From contig OY783195.1 of NCBI GenBank assembly GCA_963678675.1, forward strand, positions 7,636,001 to 7,700,000: DNA of 64,000 bases. Direction: 5' to 3'. The notes beneath the pieces are model-generated. The model was not told where the DNA came from. It worked only from the letters and a program-made list of their open reading frames with translations, and did not search any database. Both the position numbers and the translations under genes were made by a program. This DNA comes from Xiphydria camelus (Eukaryota; Arthropoda; Insecta; Hymenoptera; Xiphydriidae). Shown piece by piece: positions 40,990 to 51,916 of this stretch; positions within the stretch are counted from its first letter, which is position 1, and each line of letters opens with the position of its first letter.

Positions 40990-42033
40990 ACTGGACTATA
41001 TTTCCCAGTCGAGGTCCTCAACGGTCAGGAGTGGGCGACGCTCATTATACAACTGCTCCTTCACGTAGCCCCAGAAAAAATAATCCATCGGCGTCAGGTC
41101 GGGCGATCGCGGCGGCCACGAAATTGGACCTCTTCTTCCGAACCAGCGGTTGGGGAATTCCTCGTCCAGGAATCGCTGGACTTGTATCGTCGAGTGTGCG
41201 GGAGCGCCGTTGTGTTGAAAATACACATGGGCCCCGATCTGTAAGTAACAGTAATTAAATAGTCGATTTTCAATAGCTTACCACAGGACTGTAATAACGT
41301 GACTGCATTGTACTGATACTTACTTCTTCTTCGATGTTTCGAAGCGACGGTACTACTAAATATCTCAGAATGTCGAGATACATCTGGCCGTTTAAATTTT
41401 CGCGAAAGAAAACCGGCCCTATAATTCGGTTACCGATTATTCCAACTTTCACGGGGTACTGGGTCCTTACGTCCCACGGTATCCTGGGATTTTCTCTTGC
41501 CCAATATCTCACATTTTGTCGATTAGGTCCATGTACTGCGAAGAAAGTACATTCGTCGGTAAAGCAAATTCTCTCCGACAGGTCAGGCTCGACGTTTATT
41601 CTCTCCATCATTAATTCAGAGAATGCCATCCGATTATCATCATCGCCTGGTGTCAGTTCCTGATGGCAATGAGGTTTATAGAGGGGAAATATTTATTGTC
41701 CCGCAAAACCTTCCACGCCGTCCACTTAGAGATGCCGAACTCTCGGGCTACCCTAGCCACACTTGTTCGAGAGTTATTCTCGACGCTCGCGTATATCAGA
41801 ATCCTGGTCTCTTCGTCCAATTCTCTCGTTGGGCGACGGATTTTCGCGTGGTCGCTGCTCAAACATCCCGTATTGTCGAATCGCTCAACAAGTTGTCTTA
41901 TTGTTTCCTTGCCCGGTATCGGCCTGTCAGGATACTCGGCAGCAAAGTGGTCCCTGACACTACGAAGGCTCTCACCTCGCAAATACCTCTTGACGATTAA
42001 CACCTTTTCTCGCATCGTGTATGTTTTCGGCAT
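40990..42033 (-). pseudogene. Mariner/Tc1-type transposase with one intron
   Basis: The frame starts MPKTYTMREKVLIVKRYLRG with a helix-turn-helix, then RPTRELDEETRILI and a second HTH. A 1-nt frameshift near 41690 breaks the link to HQELTPGDDDNRMAF. The catalytic core has RICFTDECTFF (first Asp), then a GT-AG intron of 85 bp (41239-41323), then HVYFQHNGAPAHS and WPPRSPDLTPMDYFFWG. The second catalytic residue, normally Asp in QxDGAPxH, is Asn, and the third Asp is present in SPDL. The frameshift and the Asn both predict loss of activity. Terminal inverted repeats were not found. Such transposases cut and paste at TA. Confidence 0.8.
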
Positions 42034-44545
42034 TTTTTTGACAATGTCTAACTTTCACAATAATCACTGATAATTGAAAATTTATCCTGCACTTCAATGT
42101 ACTGGATATGCAAGTGTTATACTACACTGAACTACACTGCACTAGAATTCACAATACATTAACTAAACACAGCAGACTCAAACTCTTGACTCTACTGCAG
42201 TCAGAAGGTACGTGTTTTCAGCACAGAGATCTGTGGAAGACTACACTCGAAAACTAAACGACTACCTGGGTACTTGTATACCTGGGGATCAGCGTGGTGG
42301 CCACTCCATGAGCCATCGCCTCGACTGTCTGGTCGCCACATGGTCGGGAAAAATACTTTCGTTGGAAATAGTCCAGCAAAAACTCCGTTAAAATTGAAAA
42401 TTATAACAGCAGGGTGAAAACTTACTAAAAATTATGTTTTGGTGTTATTAAAAGAGGGAACATGTTAAAAGAAGTATCACCCCCCGGGAAAAAATGTATA
42501 TATTGTTCAAAAATCGGGTTTTAACAAATAATTTTAAAAATACGTGACCCATTGAAAAATAGCTTAAACAAAACAAAACAAAGAAAGATTATGACACTTT
42601 CAACCCTATCTTCAACCCCTAAAAAGCTAGGAGCTCCAGATGAGTTGGAATTCTCAGATATTAATGAAAAATCTAAAAATTAACATTTTTACAATTTTTC
42701 TTGTTTATAACTTGTTTACGTACCTGAAAGCCGGGTTCTCATTAGTCAATTTCATTGATCAATAACGTTGAATCTATGCAACTGAACATGGAATTAAATA
42801 CACAAGTCAACGTGAACGTTTGTTCTTACGGGCAAGCACTACTGTTCAATGCAATTGAAACAATTTCGTTAATTAACCAAAAGGTGACCTTTTACCTGGG
42901 AGGCATTGTAAATAAGATAATGCATATTGCCAGGCTTGATAGGTTGACGCTACACGCTGCCCGGGAGTGTTAAGCGCTCTCTTTTGCCTATATACGCTAT
43001 GGGACTTATACCTATAAAAATGACGTACGTCAACAGAATATTTAGAACAACAAGGTTCTGAAGTACAGACCTACACATGCCTGCATTAAAAGGAAAACGT
43101 GCTCAATATTGTCGTATGAAGAATCAAATCACTTTCGATATGTCACTAAAGTTCGGTGGCCAGTAGAAGATAAACAAAAGTTCAAACTTTTAGATAAAAA
43201 GCTTGACAATAAAATACTTCCAAAATATAAACACAAAATATACCAGAATGGGGAAAAATTCGAGCAGGGGGCACTTTTCATATGCTTATTCGGCTATACC
43301 CTTTTAATAAGATATTACCTTCATTTCATTATTCGCTGGAAGAGTTTGGCGAATTTTATTTCAATAACATTTGAGACCTTTAAACGTAGAACCCTCTTAT
43401 TGTCATACCTATCTCGATATAAAAGATCTTTTGCACGCCACTGTAGGCTCTGACCTAAATGCAGATTCTCTCTTATATTTAAATTCAGTGTAGAGTTCGT
43501 GACCTCGTTCAGCTTGAATGAAAAGAGAATCCGAGCCACTTCTTGACATCACGACTGCGTATCCTTGTCGACCCTCCTTCAAAGAAGAAAAAAGTATCCG
43601 ACTAAACCAAAAGCCTCGAAAAATCCTTATAATCTACCCGCGTCGGGAGAGCGAATCTTCGCTGAAAACTCGAAATCCCCGTAGCCTCCTCTTCCCTCCG
43701 CAGGCGCGCGAAAGATACGAGTATTTGAATGCACATAAAGCGGCAAATGATATCGTGGTGCGAAACGTGCGACGAGTAGAGCGAGAGAGAGTGAGGAAAA
43801 TATCGCGAGACTCGCCCTAAAACTTGACAACGGTATCGACTTTTCCAACGGCCGGGAAAATTTTTATATTCAATTTTCGCCCCACGCGCGCTATCGTGGA
43901 TCCGCGGAAATTTAGGTGGCTCTCCCCTCGAAACCGTGAACGTCGCCTCCGCGCTTCGTGAATTTTCGCCCGGAAAATCCACCTCGATGCACAGAATCGC
44001 CTCCATATCGCCGGAAGCGACCGATCCGATGAGTTACTTCCGTTGGTATGGAGTTCGGGTCGAGACGGCCGTTTTGATAGCGATGCATGAGAATAAAAAT
44101 AAATAAATATCCGCTGCGAGAGCGAATGGATTTTCGTGTTTCGTGAAAATTGTTTTCGTGGGAATTTACGTGCGCCGTAAAATGAGGGAAATGATATTTG
44201 ATAACTCGGTTTTGTCAGTCGCGTCATGCCAATAGTTTCTTTTATTATATATAGGCGATGAAGTTAATTTTTAATATTGGTCCTGATATTTGGTGTAGAT
44301 TATAAGTGTATCTGCATTCATCTCAAATGTGGAAATTCTTTATCAGTACATCTAGCCTAAGAGAATATCTGACTATTTAGAAGGAGCATCTAGAATGAAA
44401 CAAAAGCGTGAAATGAAAATCAGAAGTCCATGCTTCGGCTTCCCTCTTTTTCATCAGGACGAAATAGAAATCAAACTCGTTGTTCGTATAGGTCTAAAAG
44501 ATTGTGGATACCATATTTCATATACAGCCCGTTGCATAAATTCCT
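42034..44545. other. Long stretch without a recognised gene
   Basis: Contains AT-rich sequence and, at 43500-44230, a GC-richer block with overlapping open frames on both strands. None has a recognisable motif, and the peptides are biased to Arg and Ser as expected for translated non-coding DNA. It may be intron or intergenic sequence. No repeats shared with the rest of the window were seen except a weak CATTAGTCAA block near 42740. Confidence 0.4.
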
Positions 44546-46000
44546 GCGTAAAAAATATGGCTAAAGTTTGGCGGAAATCTGAGAAAAGTTGAACCAAAAA
44601 AGTATGGCTACGGATCGTACGGCCCAGCCCACGCGCGGCACACGTGCGTTACTTTGTAAAACATGATGTGAAACGGAGTGGCGCATATTGGACCCAGCTC
44701 AGAGCTAGCCCAGTCTGCCGCCAGCCACGCGTGGGGAGGTTTGTATTCGCCGCACAGATTTCGTGGATCGTGGGCAGCATGGGTGTTCCGTCGGACGATT
44801 GACGGGGCCCGGAATCTTCCGTTCGTATGCTTTCTGTACGAACGGAACGCTTTCTGTAATAGCGTACCGGTCCGAAAACCACTAAATACGTTGTCAGGAA
44901 CTTCCTCAGTTAACCCTTCATTGCATACTCTTGCATATTTGCGACATATTTTTAAATTCATGTATATTCAAAATAGGCGAAGTTTCTAATAGCATATGGC
45001 GAACTTCCGCAACATAAAGTTACAAGATATGATAGAAAACAGAAAAAAAATATTTCAATAAATTGTCCCAATGTAATTATCCAATATAATAAACATATGG
45101 GTGGAATCCTATAGAGTCCAAGTTTCCTACTGAAATGTGACAAATGTGGACAAAAATTGTTTTAGATTATTTCATTCTTAGGCTGCCTGTAATGTTGCAA
45201 ATATGCAAATTAGTTTTGTTAACAGTTGCATGTTGTTATTAATATGAAAAAAATTGTCTTTTCTTTAAATAGGCGTTAAAATTTAATAAACATTTTTTAT
45301 AATATTTTGTTACTAATCAGAAATATAATCGAATACGAAAAATAATTTTTTATTTATTAAAAAAAAATTATGCAACAAAGGGTTAACAAAAACTCCCCCC
45401 GAGTATTCCTTGCATTTAGGTAAGCATTTCTATTTCTTTTTCTTTTCCTCGATAACGAGTACAATACAACTACTTCTTCGGTTTCCGAATCCGAATGAAA
45501 TCTAGCAAGATTTCACCGAGGGATGCCATGCTGCGAGGTGCTAGTGTAGGCCACTACTGAGTTCAATATGCAGTAAGGGAATAAAAACGTGAACGTGGAC
45601 AAGATGGGTTCGGTGTGCGCTGCACGTGTGCCGTGCGTGGGCTGGGCTTAATTTGCGGCGGGCCTAAACGATGCGCTCTTCAATTAGAGTTCAGTTGTTT
45701 GTACGAGGTTATGCTGTAATCAACATCTGCTCTTGTTAATTGATGTTATTTTAATTTATTATTTTATTAAACTCTCAAATTATTACTAAGTAACGATATT
45801 CTAGTACAGAACAAGTCATTATAATTTTATAATGAAGAACCATGCAACAGAATTGAATAAAAAAGGTACAGGTATATATATAAGTCGAGTAAATATTCGA
45901 CAGTAGTCGAGTAATCTGGGATATGATCCGTAGCCATGCTTTTTTTTGGTTCAACTTTTTCTATACTTCCGCCATACTTTAGACATACTTTTTTTTACGC
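44546..46000. mobile_element. Nested inverted-repeat element pair
   Basis: Outer arms of about 70 bp (left 44546-44615, right 45925-46000) contain GAACCAAAAAAGTATGGCTA and its inverse. Inside, a second pair (about 44621-44650 and 45613-45650) contains CCCAGCCCACGCG and its inverse next to CACACGTG. Two nested non-autonomous DNA transposons explain this best. No transposase frame is seen and the target duplications are not clear. Confidence 0.6.
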
Positions 46001-46149
46001 CGGTTACTCATCAGTGTAGCTGCTTCCGTATCGGTAGACGCACCCCGTCCGCTATGGTTTCCTGTAATTTCGTGGTAATACTGGCAGCTAAGATCCGAAC
46101 CAAATAGAACTATTAGTCCGGGAAACATTGGTAATTTCATTAGGAGTTA

Positions 46150-46836
46150 AGCCTCGTTCTGATTAGTCAAGTTACTTGATCTCAAGTCCCTTGAATTCAA
46201 GTAACTTGATTTTAAGTTTGTGTTCATATTTGAGCAAGTAGTTTTAAAGCAAGCAGAAGTTAAAATAGCACCGTCTGAAATAGTGTATGCAGAAGTATCT
46301 TTAGTAGCAGGTCTTTTATTTTGTGAATTAGAAAAGATTTACTTTCATCCCCCTACAGCATTCAATTCTTCCACAAGTTTTCTCATACTCTCATCCCTAG
46401 CATTTCTGTAACGATATTTATCCGATCCATTGTTCCATAATGTATCGTACTTCTCATATATTTCCAGAAATTCCATAATATTTTCGTTGTTCCACTTAGC
46501 ACTCATTTTTAATTTTTATTACAATTTTATTTATACGTTCAATTGTTCACATCTACAAACAGCGAATAATCTAGGTATGTAATGACCGAATGAATTCTAG
46601 AACAGGCAAGTACTTATATGGTTCACATTATTCAATTACTATTCAAGTTGTTTTTCAAGTGGTTTCCAGTCAACTAAAAAGTAGAAAGACATTCTATCTC
46701 ACTTGTGAAACTTGAAAGCAACTTGAAAGAACATTTCAAGTCAAGTAAATAAAACGTTCACATTGGTAAAGTTATTCCAAGTTACTTGAATTCAAGCGAC
46801 TTGAAGTCAAGTAACTTGACTAATGAGAAGGAGGCT
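46150..46836. mobile_element. TTA-flanked Harbinger-like element
   Basis: Inverted ends start AGCCTCGTTCTGATTAGTCA on the left, with the inverse slightly diverged on the right. TTA flanks both (46147-46149 and 46837-46839), the PIF/Harbinger duplication. Blocks like CAAGTTACTTGA repeat near both ends. It carries a minus-strand MADF/Myb-like reading frame, the second gene typical of Harbinger elements, but no DDE transposase. Confidence 0.75.
46345..46506 (-). CDS. MADF/Myb-like DNA-binding ORF of a Harbinger element
   Basis: A 53-codon frame begins MSAKWNNENIMEFLEIYEKY and includes DTLWNNGSDKYRNARDES. The pattern of tryptophan, FL..Y, LWN and YRNR-like residues is that of MADF/Myb-SANT proteins that accompany Harbinger transposases and help them reach the nucleus and bind ends (known for the superfamily). 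Family proteins are longer; here it stops after ELNAVGG, which may be a splice site or a truncation. No partner transposase is present in this element. Confidence 0.55.
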   Translation of the reverse strand: MSAKWNNENIMEFLEIYEKYDTLWNNGSDKYRYRNARDESMRKLVEELNAVGG

Positions 46837-47431
46837 TTAAAGTGGCAGATGTTCCAATATAGTTTCAATACTCGTTTGCGTTTTTTCGTATAATCGAAAA
46901 AATAAACGGAAGCAGTGCCATTTGGTTCGGATCTTAGCTACCGGCACGACATTACCACGAAATTACAGGAAACTATAGCGAGCGGGATGCGCCTACCGAT
47001 ACGGAATCAGCTAAACTGGCCTGTAAGTTATACAATGGTTTGCATGTAGAAGAAGAAGATGAAGAAGCGTTTATTTTGCTCTAGGGCAAGCCCTCTAAGA
47101 GCACACAAAGGAAGTACATTTTAAAGTAAATAACTAGCATTAAGTAAGTCATAGTAACATGAGTAACAATAAGTAAATAAGTAAGGTACAAAAATAAAGT
47201 AAATAACTAAGTAAGTAACTAAAACAGTAACTATAACGGTAAGAATAAAAAAATAAGAAATAAACAAATATAAGAAATAAACAAATAAAGAAATAATGAT
47301 AACGAGTAAATAAAGTTAATAACTAACAATAAAAACATCAGATAGAAACATCGGCAAAATGACTATCTAGGCGGTTCCGCAATATAATTATCTGTACATA
47401 CTATACATACCATACATAATGAAACTTAACA

Positions 47432-50305
47432 TCAGTAATTAGACAATAGGCAGTTTGTCAAGACCTCAGACCTCGGACACAACAGCCAGTGAAAGAATCT
47501 TTTCTTGAATGCGAGGGGAGATATCGACTCCCTAATGTCGTCCGGGAGCGAGTTCTAAAGAGTGGGAGCAGCGACAGAAAAAGATTTTAGGAAGACTGTG
47601 GTGCGGCAAACGGGGACGTGCAGGTTGGTGACAAGCTCACGTGTGTTGTGGAGCCGAAGCACGTTTCTATTTTGAAGTAAATCAGCCAGGTATGAAGGCT
47701 CTCCAGAGGAGCGAATGCAGAAGAGCAGAGAGCCGGTGAGATATGTTAGCCTCCTCTTATAGTCTAGCCAGTGAAGGCTACGACGATAAGGTGTAATGTG
47801 CTCATCACGACGAATGCCCAGAATGAAGCGGATGCAAGTGTTCATAGCCCTTTAGACCCTAGTGATCTGCTCATTGGTAATGTCCCCGAATAACGCACCA
47901 CAGTAATCCATATGCGGGAAGACGAGAGCCGTTACCAACTTCCTCCGAAGGTGAACAGGCAGGAAATCGCGATTTCTCTTTAGCTGGAAGAGCGAGGCGT
48001 TCATACGCCTAACAACCTCAGAGAAATGGTCATTCCAGGATAGTGTCCTGCTGAATTGGACTCTGAGATTCCTCACCGTCTGAGAGTAGGGGACAGCCAT
48101 GCCGCCGACCATAACCTTGGGAAGCGTTGCGTAGTCAATGGAGTTGATATATCTACTCGTGTCGAAGATGATGACCTTTGTTTTCGAAGCGTTAAGTTTG
48201 AGAGAGTTGGCAGAAGCCCAGGCGAGCACCGAGGAGGTGTCCAGGCTGACAAGTTGGATAGCCTCAGCCAGTTTTGCCGGAGAGCAGTGAAGGTACATTT
48301 GGAGATCGTCAGCATATAGCATGTGCAGGCAATGACGGAGGACCAGCGGGAGATCGCGCACGTAAATAGAGTAGAGTAGCGGTTCCAGGACCGAGCCTTG
48401 CGGAACACCCGAAGTGACTGCGCCCCAGCTAGAGGTTGCACCATTGTTACCTAACACGGCCTGAAAGCGGTTGGTAAGATAATCCCGGAACCAGTGGAGC
48501 GAGGAGAGCGAGCAGCCCAATCTCTCAAGCGCAGTAAGGAGGGTGCTATGCGATATGGAGTCAAAGGCCTTAGAGAAATCAAACATCACAAGAATGGTAA
48601 GCATTCTGCGATCCATGGCGGACCGGATGTCGTCAGCAACTTTGACCAACGCGGTTTGGATGCTAAAATTCTTGCGAAAGCCAGACTGCCGAGGGTCAAA
48701 CAGGTTATTATTCGTCATGTGCTGAGCTAGTTGTTCATACACGATCCGTTCGAGAACCTTAGAAAGGGCAGGCAGTATCGATATGGGCCTGTAGTCTGTC
48801 ACGTGCGCAGGTGTCCTAACCTTGGGGATAGGCCTAATGAGAGCAAGTTTCCACTGGGAGGGGAAGACTGAATTAATGATAGAGTGGTTGAATACCGATA
48901 AGATAGCAGGGAATATTACGTTCATGGATCTGTGCAACAGGTTGAGCCCCAGTCCGTCTGCACCAATGGTAGGTGATTTTAATTGACGGAGGGCACGGGA
49001 CAGACATTCTGGAGTGATTGATGAGAGGTAGAAGCGGGAGGGGTCAAAGGGGACTGTAGTAAGATCAAGATCAGGAAGAGGAACGGGCAGTGTGAAGTAT
49101 GAGAGAAAGTTATCGTTGAGCTCCTCAATGGAAAACGCAGGAGACTCAGAAGTCTTCTTCTCGCCGGCAGCCCCGAGATGCCTGAGATCAGCCCAGATGT
49201 CACGGGCCTGACGTCGACCACCAAGTCTTTCATTGAAATAGGCTATTTTAGCGGACCTTACCCTAGCTCGCACTACATTCCGCAGGGCCTTGAACTCTGT
49301 ATGATAATGTGGGAGCCGCGTCCTCAAGAAAGCACGCCGTTTCCTGTCTCGTTCACGCATGAGAGTTCTAAGCTCGGGAGAGATCCACGGAGCTGGCTTG
49401 CGTTTGAAGGTGACGAACTTGACCGGCGCATGCACGTTCATGGTATCCGTTACGGCGCGTATCAAATGATGGACCATGTTGTCGATGGCTGATGAAGCGA
49501 CAAGGGCCGCCCAATCATAAGTCCGCAAATCGGAGAGATAATTATCCTCATTAAATCGGCGGTAATCCCGGATCGTGAGAGTCCTGGGAGGTACCCGAGA
49601 GACCCTGATGGACAGCTCAACATAAATGAGGTCATGCGCTGATAGAAAGGGAACAGGGTGCTGTCCTGAGGATACTATATTCACGATTTTGTCGACAATA
49701 CACAAATCGTGCCACGTGTGAGAAGTGGCAGTATGATGCGCGGATCTGTAGGACACCAGTGCTAGGTTATTGGTGTAAATGAAATTCTTTAAATAGGAGG
49801 CGTCAAAGGAATTCCCGAGGAGATCGGCATTGAAGTTACCAAGAATAGTAACGTGTATGTAATTGGCGAGAAGGACAGAGAGAGTGTGTTCGAGGGCAGA
49901 GAGAAAACCAATCTTCGGCGGTCTGTAGACGACACATAAAAGAAGTCGAGGCTGTCCCCTAGCGGTTATCTTAGCGAAGAGGAACTCCGGGCGTCCCAGA
50001 GTAAGAGGATCGGAGGAGGCAAGCAGTTTACTACTTAAAGAACAATGCACATAAAGCCCCACACCGCCTACACCCTTCCCAACTCGATCCCGGCGCAAAA
50101 GGTAAAATCCAATGAGAGATACGGCAGAGTCCGTCACGTGGGGTTTAAGCCATGTCTCTGAGATTGCAATAATATGATAAAAATTAGAAGAGAAGTAGTC
50201 ACGGAAAGCATCGATGTGGTGGAGAATAGACTGAGCATTGACGTGGCAGATGCGGAGATGATTCAGATGGTCACTGGCGGGAGTTGTCAGAGGTGGGAGG
50301 TCTCA
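47432..50305 (-). pseudogene. CR1-type ORF2: endonuclease and reverse transcriptase
   Basis: The N-terminal EEP endonuclease begins ICHVNAQSILHHIDAFRDYF and passes ISETWL, GVGLYVH, CVVYRPP and ILGNFNADLLG. The RT follows with PKVRTPAHVTDYRPISILPAL, FDFSKAFDS, SGVPQGSVLEPLLY and the catalytic MLYADD, and the usual C-terminal domain. Two in-frame stops are seen, TAA at 47854-47852 and TAG at 47557-47555, the latter where LWNSLP is expected. In the endonuclease GDFN is GNFN and SDHDL is SAHDL, so two catalytic Asp are lost. The normal job is nicking the target and copying the RNA into DNA. This copy could do neither well. Its start codon was not found; it may begin by re-initiation after ORF1. 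Confidence 0.85.
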
Positions 50306-51537
50306 GGAGGAGGGCGATCTTGACGAAGCCTGAAAAGCCGTGGAAGGTACGACTGAGCGTGTACCGGCAGGGGAATGGCCAGGCCCCGACACGAGAGACA
50401 CGGAAGGCGCGGATGTGCTGGTGGTTGAGGTAGATGTAGGTGGCGATGTAGTCGGTGTCCCAGCTCCCACGCAGGTTCTAGTGAGGTCAGCACTTGTGGA
50501 GACTCTTACCGGAGAGGACGAGGCGGACGCCCTGACAAGGACGGAGCCACCAGACGTCCAGGCATCCTTAAGGCAACCAGCGGCGACGAGTTTGCGTGCC
50601 TCCCAGAAGGTCTTCCGCGCGGCCGGGGGGAGACGCTCGTTGACGTAGATAGGACCAGTACCGTAGGAGGGGCCTACGTCATATCCTGCCAGTCGTCCCT
50701 TGGCGCGTTTAAGCGAGATCCAATTGTCGCGCAATGTTTTGGAGAAGAACTTGATCACTAGGGGGCGTGGCACTCCGGGTTTTCCCGGGATGCGGAAGGT
50801 GTCCTCCACGCCGCCGACGGGGGTAGTGGAGCCGAGAGCGTGCCCTCTAACAAGTTAAGCGTCTGGAGAAGGTCCTCGTTTGCCAGCTCGCCCAGTCCTG
50901 AGATCACGACCGCCTTGGAGTAGCGTTTGCGCTCCAGGAAGTCGATCCGCCGGAGGAGAGCATCGGAGTCGGCTGGGGGTGGAGGAGGGGATAAAACGGC
51001 CGCAGTCTCGATGGCAGAAACCCGCGCGTCAAGTCGCTCGCACTGCCGTCGAAGGTCTCCCGTGAGGGATTCCAGGCTGGCCACCGTAGCCATGACACCG
51101 CCAAGGTCGGTTTTGATGGAGCCCACCTCCTGCCTGACAACCCGAGACAAATTGCTCTCCATACCATCCACTTTCGCGCTAAGAGCAGTCAGGAGCGCTT
51201 CAACACTCGTCGCAGGTACAGTCGGCGAAGGTAGAGAAACGACATCGGCAACAGCAGCTGATGGCAAAATAGCGCACGCGCCAGTCGCGCTATCGGAAGC
51301 GGACGAGGGCAACGAACCGACGTCGATGTCACCGGCCAAGTTGCCGGCTGTCGGCAGCACAAGTGTACGCGGGCGCAAGATGTTGCACTTGCTGCACCGG
51401 AAAACAGCAGGGTCAATAGACCTTCCTGCCTTTGCTTCCGCACAGGTGGTGTGAAAGGATGCACAGCACTTCCCGTGACAGCGGAGCTCGCCCCTCTCGG
51501 CAACGAACTTGCTACAAATGCCACAGCTACGCGTCAT
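50303..51537 (-). pseudogene. CR1-type ORF1 with PHD finger, one frameshift
   Basis: The start is MTRSCGICSKFVAERGEL at 51537. It opens a PHD-like zinc finger (CGIC, CHGKC, HTTC, CSKC), as in ORF1 of CR1/L2-group elements. A Ser/Ala-rich linker and a coiled coil follow (VDGMESNLSRVVRQEV...TGDLRRQCERLDARVS). A frameshift near 50820 separates this from the C-terminal domain (GVPRPLVIKFFSKTLRDNWI, then YVNERLPPAARKTFWEARKL). ORF1 ends SSRSPSS at 50303, just overlapping the ORF2 region. ORF1 proteins bind the element RNA. Confidence 0.8.
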
Positions 51538-51837
51538 AGTGTGAGCGCGATAGTATAACACACGAGGGCCAAAGCGTTGAAACTGGTAAACAAAGGCCAA
51601 GGACGGCAACCAACGAAACCGCGAGCGCCACGAAACTGATGGGCAAGCGAGCCGTTGGCCAAAAAGGCAGAAATTAACACCAAGAAAGAAAACCAGCAGT
51701 GGCGCAACGAGGCACAGCACACTGCACACCAGCAAAAACACAGGCACACAATCAGGGGCAAGCGCACTTCGAACACAAGAAAGATTAACCCGGAGCGAAA
51801 CGACACATGACACTCGTCACTTGATAAGCCAGAGCCA

Positions 51838-51916
51838 GAGCAGAGAGAGAGAGAGAGAGAGAGAGTATTGTATTGTATTGTATTGTATTGTATTGTATTG
51901 TATTGTATTGTATTGA
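51838..51916 (+). repeat. GA and TATTG microsatellites
   Basis: A run of GA dinucleotides (51838-51866) is followed directly by about ten TATTG pentamers (51867-51916). They mark the 5' limit of the CR1-type element. Confidence 0.9.

Larger units (their letters stand above)
46013..47026. mobile_element. Element with 100-bp TIRs, carrying a nested Harbinger-like element
   Basis: The left arm (from TAGCTGCTTCCGTATCGGTA near 46018) and the right arm (ending in its diverged inverse near 47022) match for about 100 bp. A single related arm lies at 531-640. A 687-bp TTA-flanked element is inserted inside. Without that the outer element is about 330 bp and non-coding. Confidence 0.65.
47045..51830 (-). 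mobile_element. CR1-type non-LTR retrotransposon
   Basis: From right to left: a 5' leader (51830-51538), ORF1 with a PHD finger (51537-50303), ORF2 with endonuclease and RT (about 50305-47432), and a 3' untranslated region rich in AGTAA-type repeats. It ends in AATAAA (near 47070) and a short CTTCTT-type microsatellite (47048-47068) instead of poly(A), as CR1/L2 elements do. The 5' boundary is uncertain because GA and TATTG microsatellites adjoin it. A target duplication was not identified. Confidence 0.75.

Noticed and set aside
43518..44227. ORFs of 100-136 codons on both strands
   Set aside because: Both strands and several frames are open at once, and the peptides look like random translation. 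No conserved motif was seen.
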